From positions 1 through 6,579 of the forward strand of contig PKWS01000397.1 in the NCBI GenBank assembly GCA_003132105.1: a DNA stretch of 6,579 nucleotides. The letters are read 5' to 3'. The stretch comes from Desulfosporosinus sp. GTDB lineage: Bacteria; Bacillota; Desulfitobacteriia; Desulfitobacteriales; Desulfitobacteriaceae. Below the pieces are notes generated by a model. That model worked only from the letters and a program-made list of their open reading frames with translations, was not told where the DNA came from and did not search any database. The translations under genes were made by a program, and so were the position numbers. Below are positions 6,207 to 6,579 of the stretch, piece after piece (within the stretch, counting starts at the first letter, position 1; each line of letters begins with the position of its first letter).

Positions 6207-6221
6207 ATTACAGACTGTAAT
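6207..6221. promoter_or_regulatory. Perfect 7+1+7 palindrome upstream of the sigma-54 activator gene
   Basis: ATTACAG-A-CTGTAAT is a perfect 15-bp palindrome centred 53 nt before the TTG start at 6267. It could be an operator for a dimeric regulator of that gene. A palindrome this size can occur by chance in a window of this length. The rest of 6078-6266 shows no clear promoter or gene. Confidence 0.3.
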
Positions 6222-6266
6222 GAAAACTATATGCATCGATTCTCGTTTGTAAAGGAGAAATTTGTT

Positions 6267-6579
6267 TTGAAAAATAATCAAGGAATTGAAGCCGAAAGAC
6301 AAATCTTTTATGCAACATTGCAGGATTCATGGAAAAAATTCATAGAAGGACAATCGTTGGAGACTGATGGAATTCGCCAAATTATTTTAGACTCATGGCA
6401 TAATAGTGTTAAAAACGGGATAAGTCCTTATCAGAAAAAAGTTAATCGCGTTTTAACAGAAGAAGAAATTATTAATAATGAAAATTTGAATAGAAGCTTA
6501 ATTCAGGTTTGCCTTCCAGTCATGGAGAATCTTTATAAGTTTGTAACAGGTTCTGGATTTACTGTGACACTAATTGATA
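6267..6579 (+). CDS. Sigma-54-dependent activator, AcoR-like N-terminal region (3' partial)
   Basis: A TTG start at 6267 is preceded nine nt upstream by AGGAG (6253-6257, within AAAGGAGAAA) and opens 104 codons that run off the right edge. The protein has SWKKFIEGQ (21-29), then DGIRQIILDSWHNSVKNGIS (34-53), a charged linker ending TEEEIINNEN (64-73), then LIQVCLPVMENLYKFVTGSG (78-97) and FTVTLID. The pattern W..F..G......R..I..SW.RS...Gi.p followed by a GAF-like domain opening is characteristic of AcoR/DhaR-type activators. Those continue with a PAS or GAF sensor, an AAA+ domain with GAFTGA, and a Fis-type HTH, about 600-680 residues in all. Only the sensor start is visible here. The usual R in SW.RS is N (SWHNS). 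Its target is probably a sigma-54 operon to the right. Confidence 0.82.
   Translation, partial: MKNNQGIEAERQIFYATLQDSWKKFIEGQSLETDGIRQIILDSWHNSVKNGISPYQKKVNRVLTEEEIINNENLNRSLIQVCLPVMENLYKFVTGSGFTVTLID

Noticed and set aside
6037..6252. 71-codon ATG-started frame with an SD-like AAGGTGGAG upstream
   Set aside because: The SD and first codons lie inside the nitroreductase relic's C-terminus in another frame. The product has no recognisable features. A small real gene ending at the next gene's SD cannot be fully excluded.

Overview
The window reads as a low-to-mid GC Gram-positive chromosome, most like a spore-forming Peptococcaceae member such as Desulfosporosinus or Desulfitobacterium. The evidence is AGGAGG-type ribosome binding sites, GTG and TTG starts next to ATG, long Rho-independent terminators, and an AcoR-type sigma-54 activator. 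The genus is an inference from gene style, not a measured match.

The left 4.8 kb is a compact catabolic block, all on the + strand. It holds (1) the 3' part of a UxaA-family dehydratase/lyase large subunit (SuyB or altronate-dehydratase type; its N-terminus lies outside the window), closed by a strong terminator at about 1106-1163; (2) a complete Ldh-family (malate/lactate/sulfolactate type) NAD(P)-dependent 2-hydroxyacid dehydrogenase; (3) 31 nt downstream, a 479-residue DASS/CitT-type anion transporter that has lost the usual first SNT motif; and (4) a GTG-started LysR-type regulator whose effector domain resembles the CysL group. Together they suggest uptake of a hydroxylated organic anion, oxidation or reduction at its 2-hydroxy group, and a lyase or dehydratase step. 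(R)-sulfolactate is one attractive substrate (SuyAB plus a ComC-like dehydrogenase). A plain sugar acid or C4 hydroxydicarboxylate fits the sequence nearly as well.

From 4775 to 6266 there is no intact gene. This 1.5 kb looks like a scrapyard: a perfect 19-bp hairpin, a minus-strand promoter/SD/seven-codon ORF, transposon-end-like repeats, several hairpins, the last 35 codons of a serine recombinase (minus strand), and, directly against it, the C-terminal part of a nitroreductase (plus strand) broken by a frameshift near 5952. The recombinase and nitroreductase pieces point to past insertion and deletion.

At the right edge (6267 to the window end) a TTG-started gene begins, encoding the N-terminal region of an AcoR-like sigma-54-dependent activator. 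It has a good SD and a perfect 7+1+7 palindrome upstream. Its target is not visible here.
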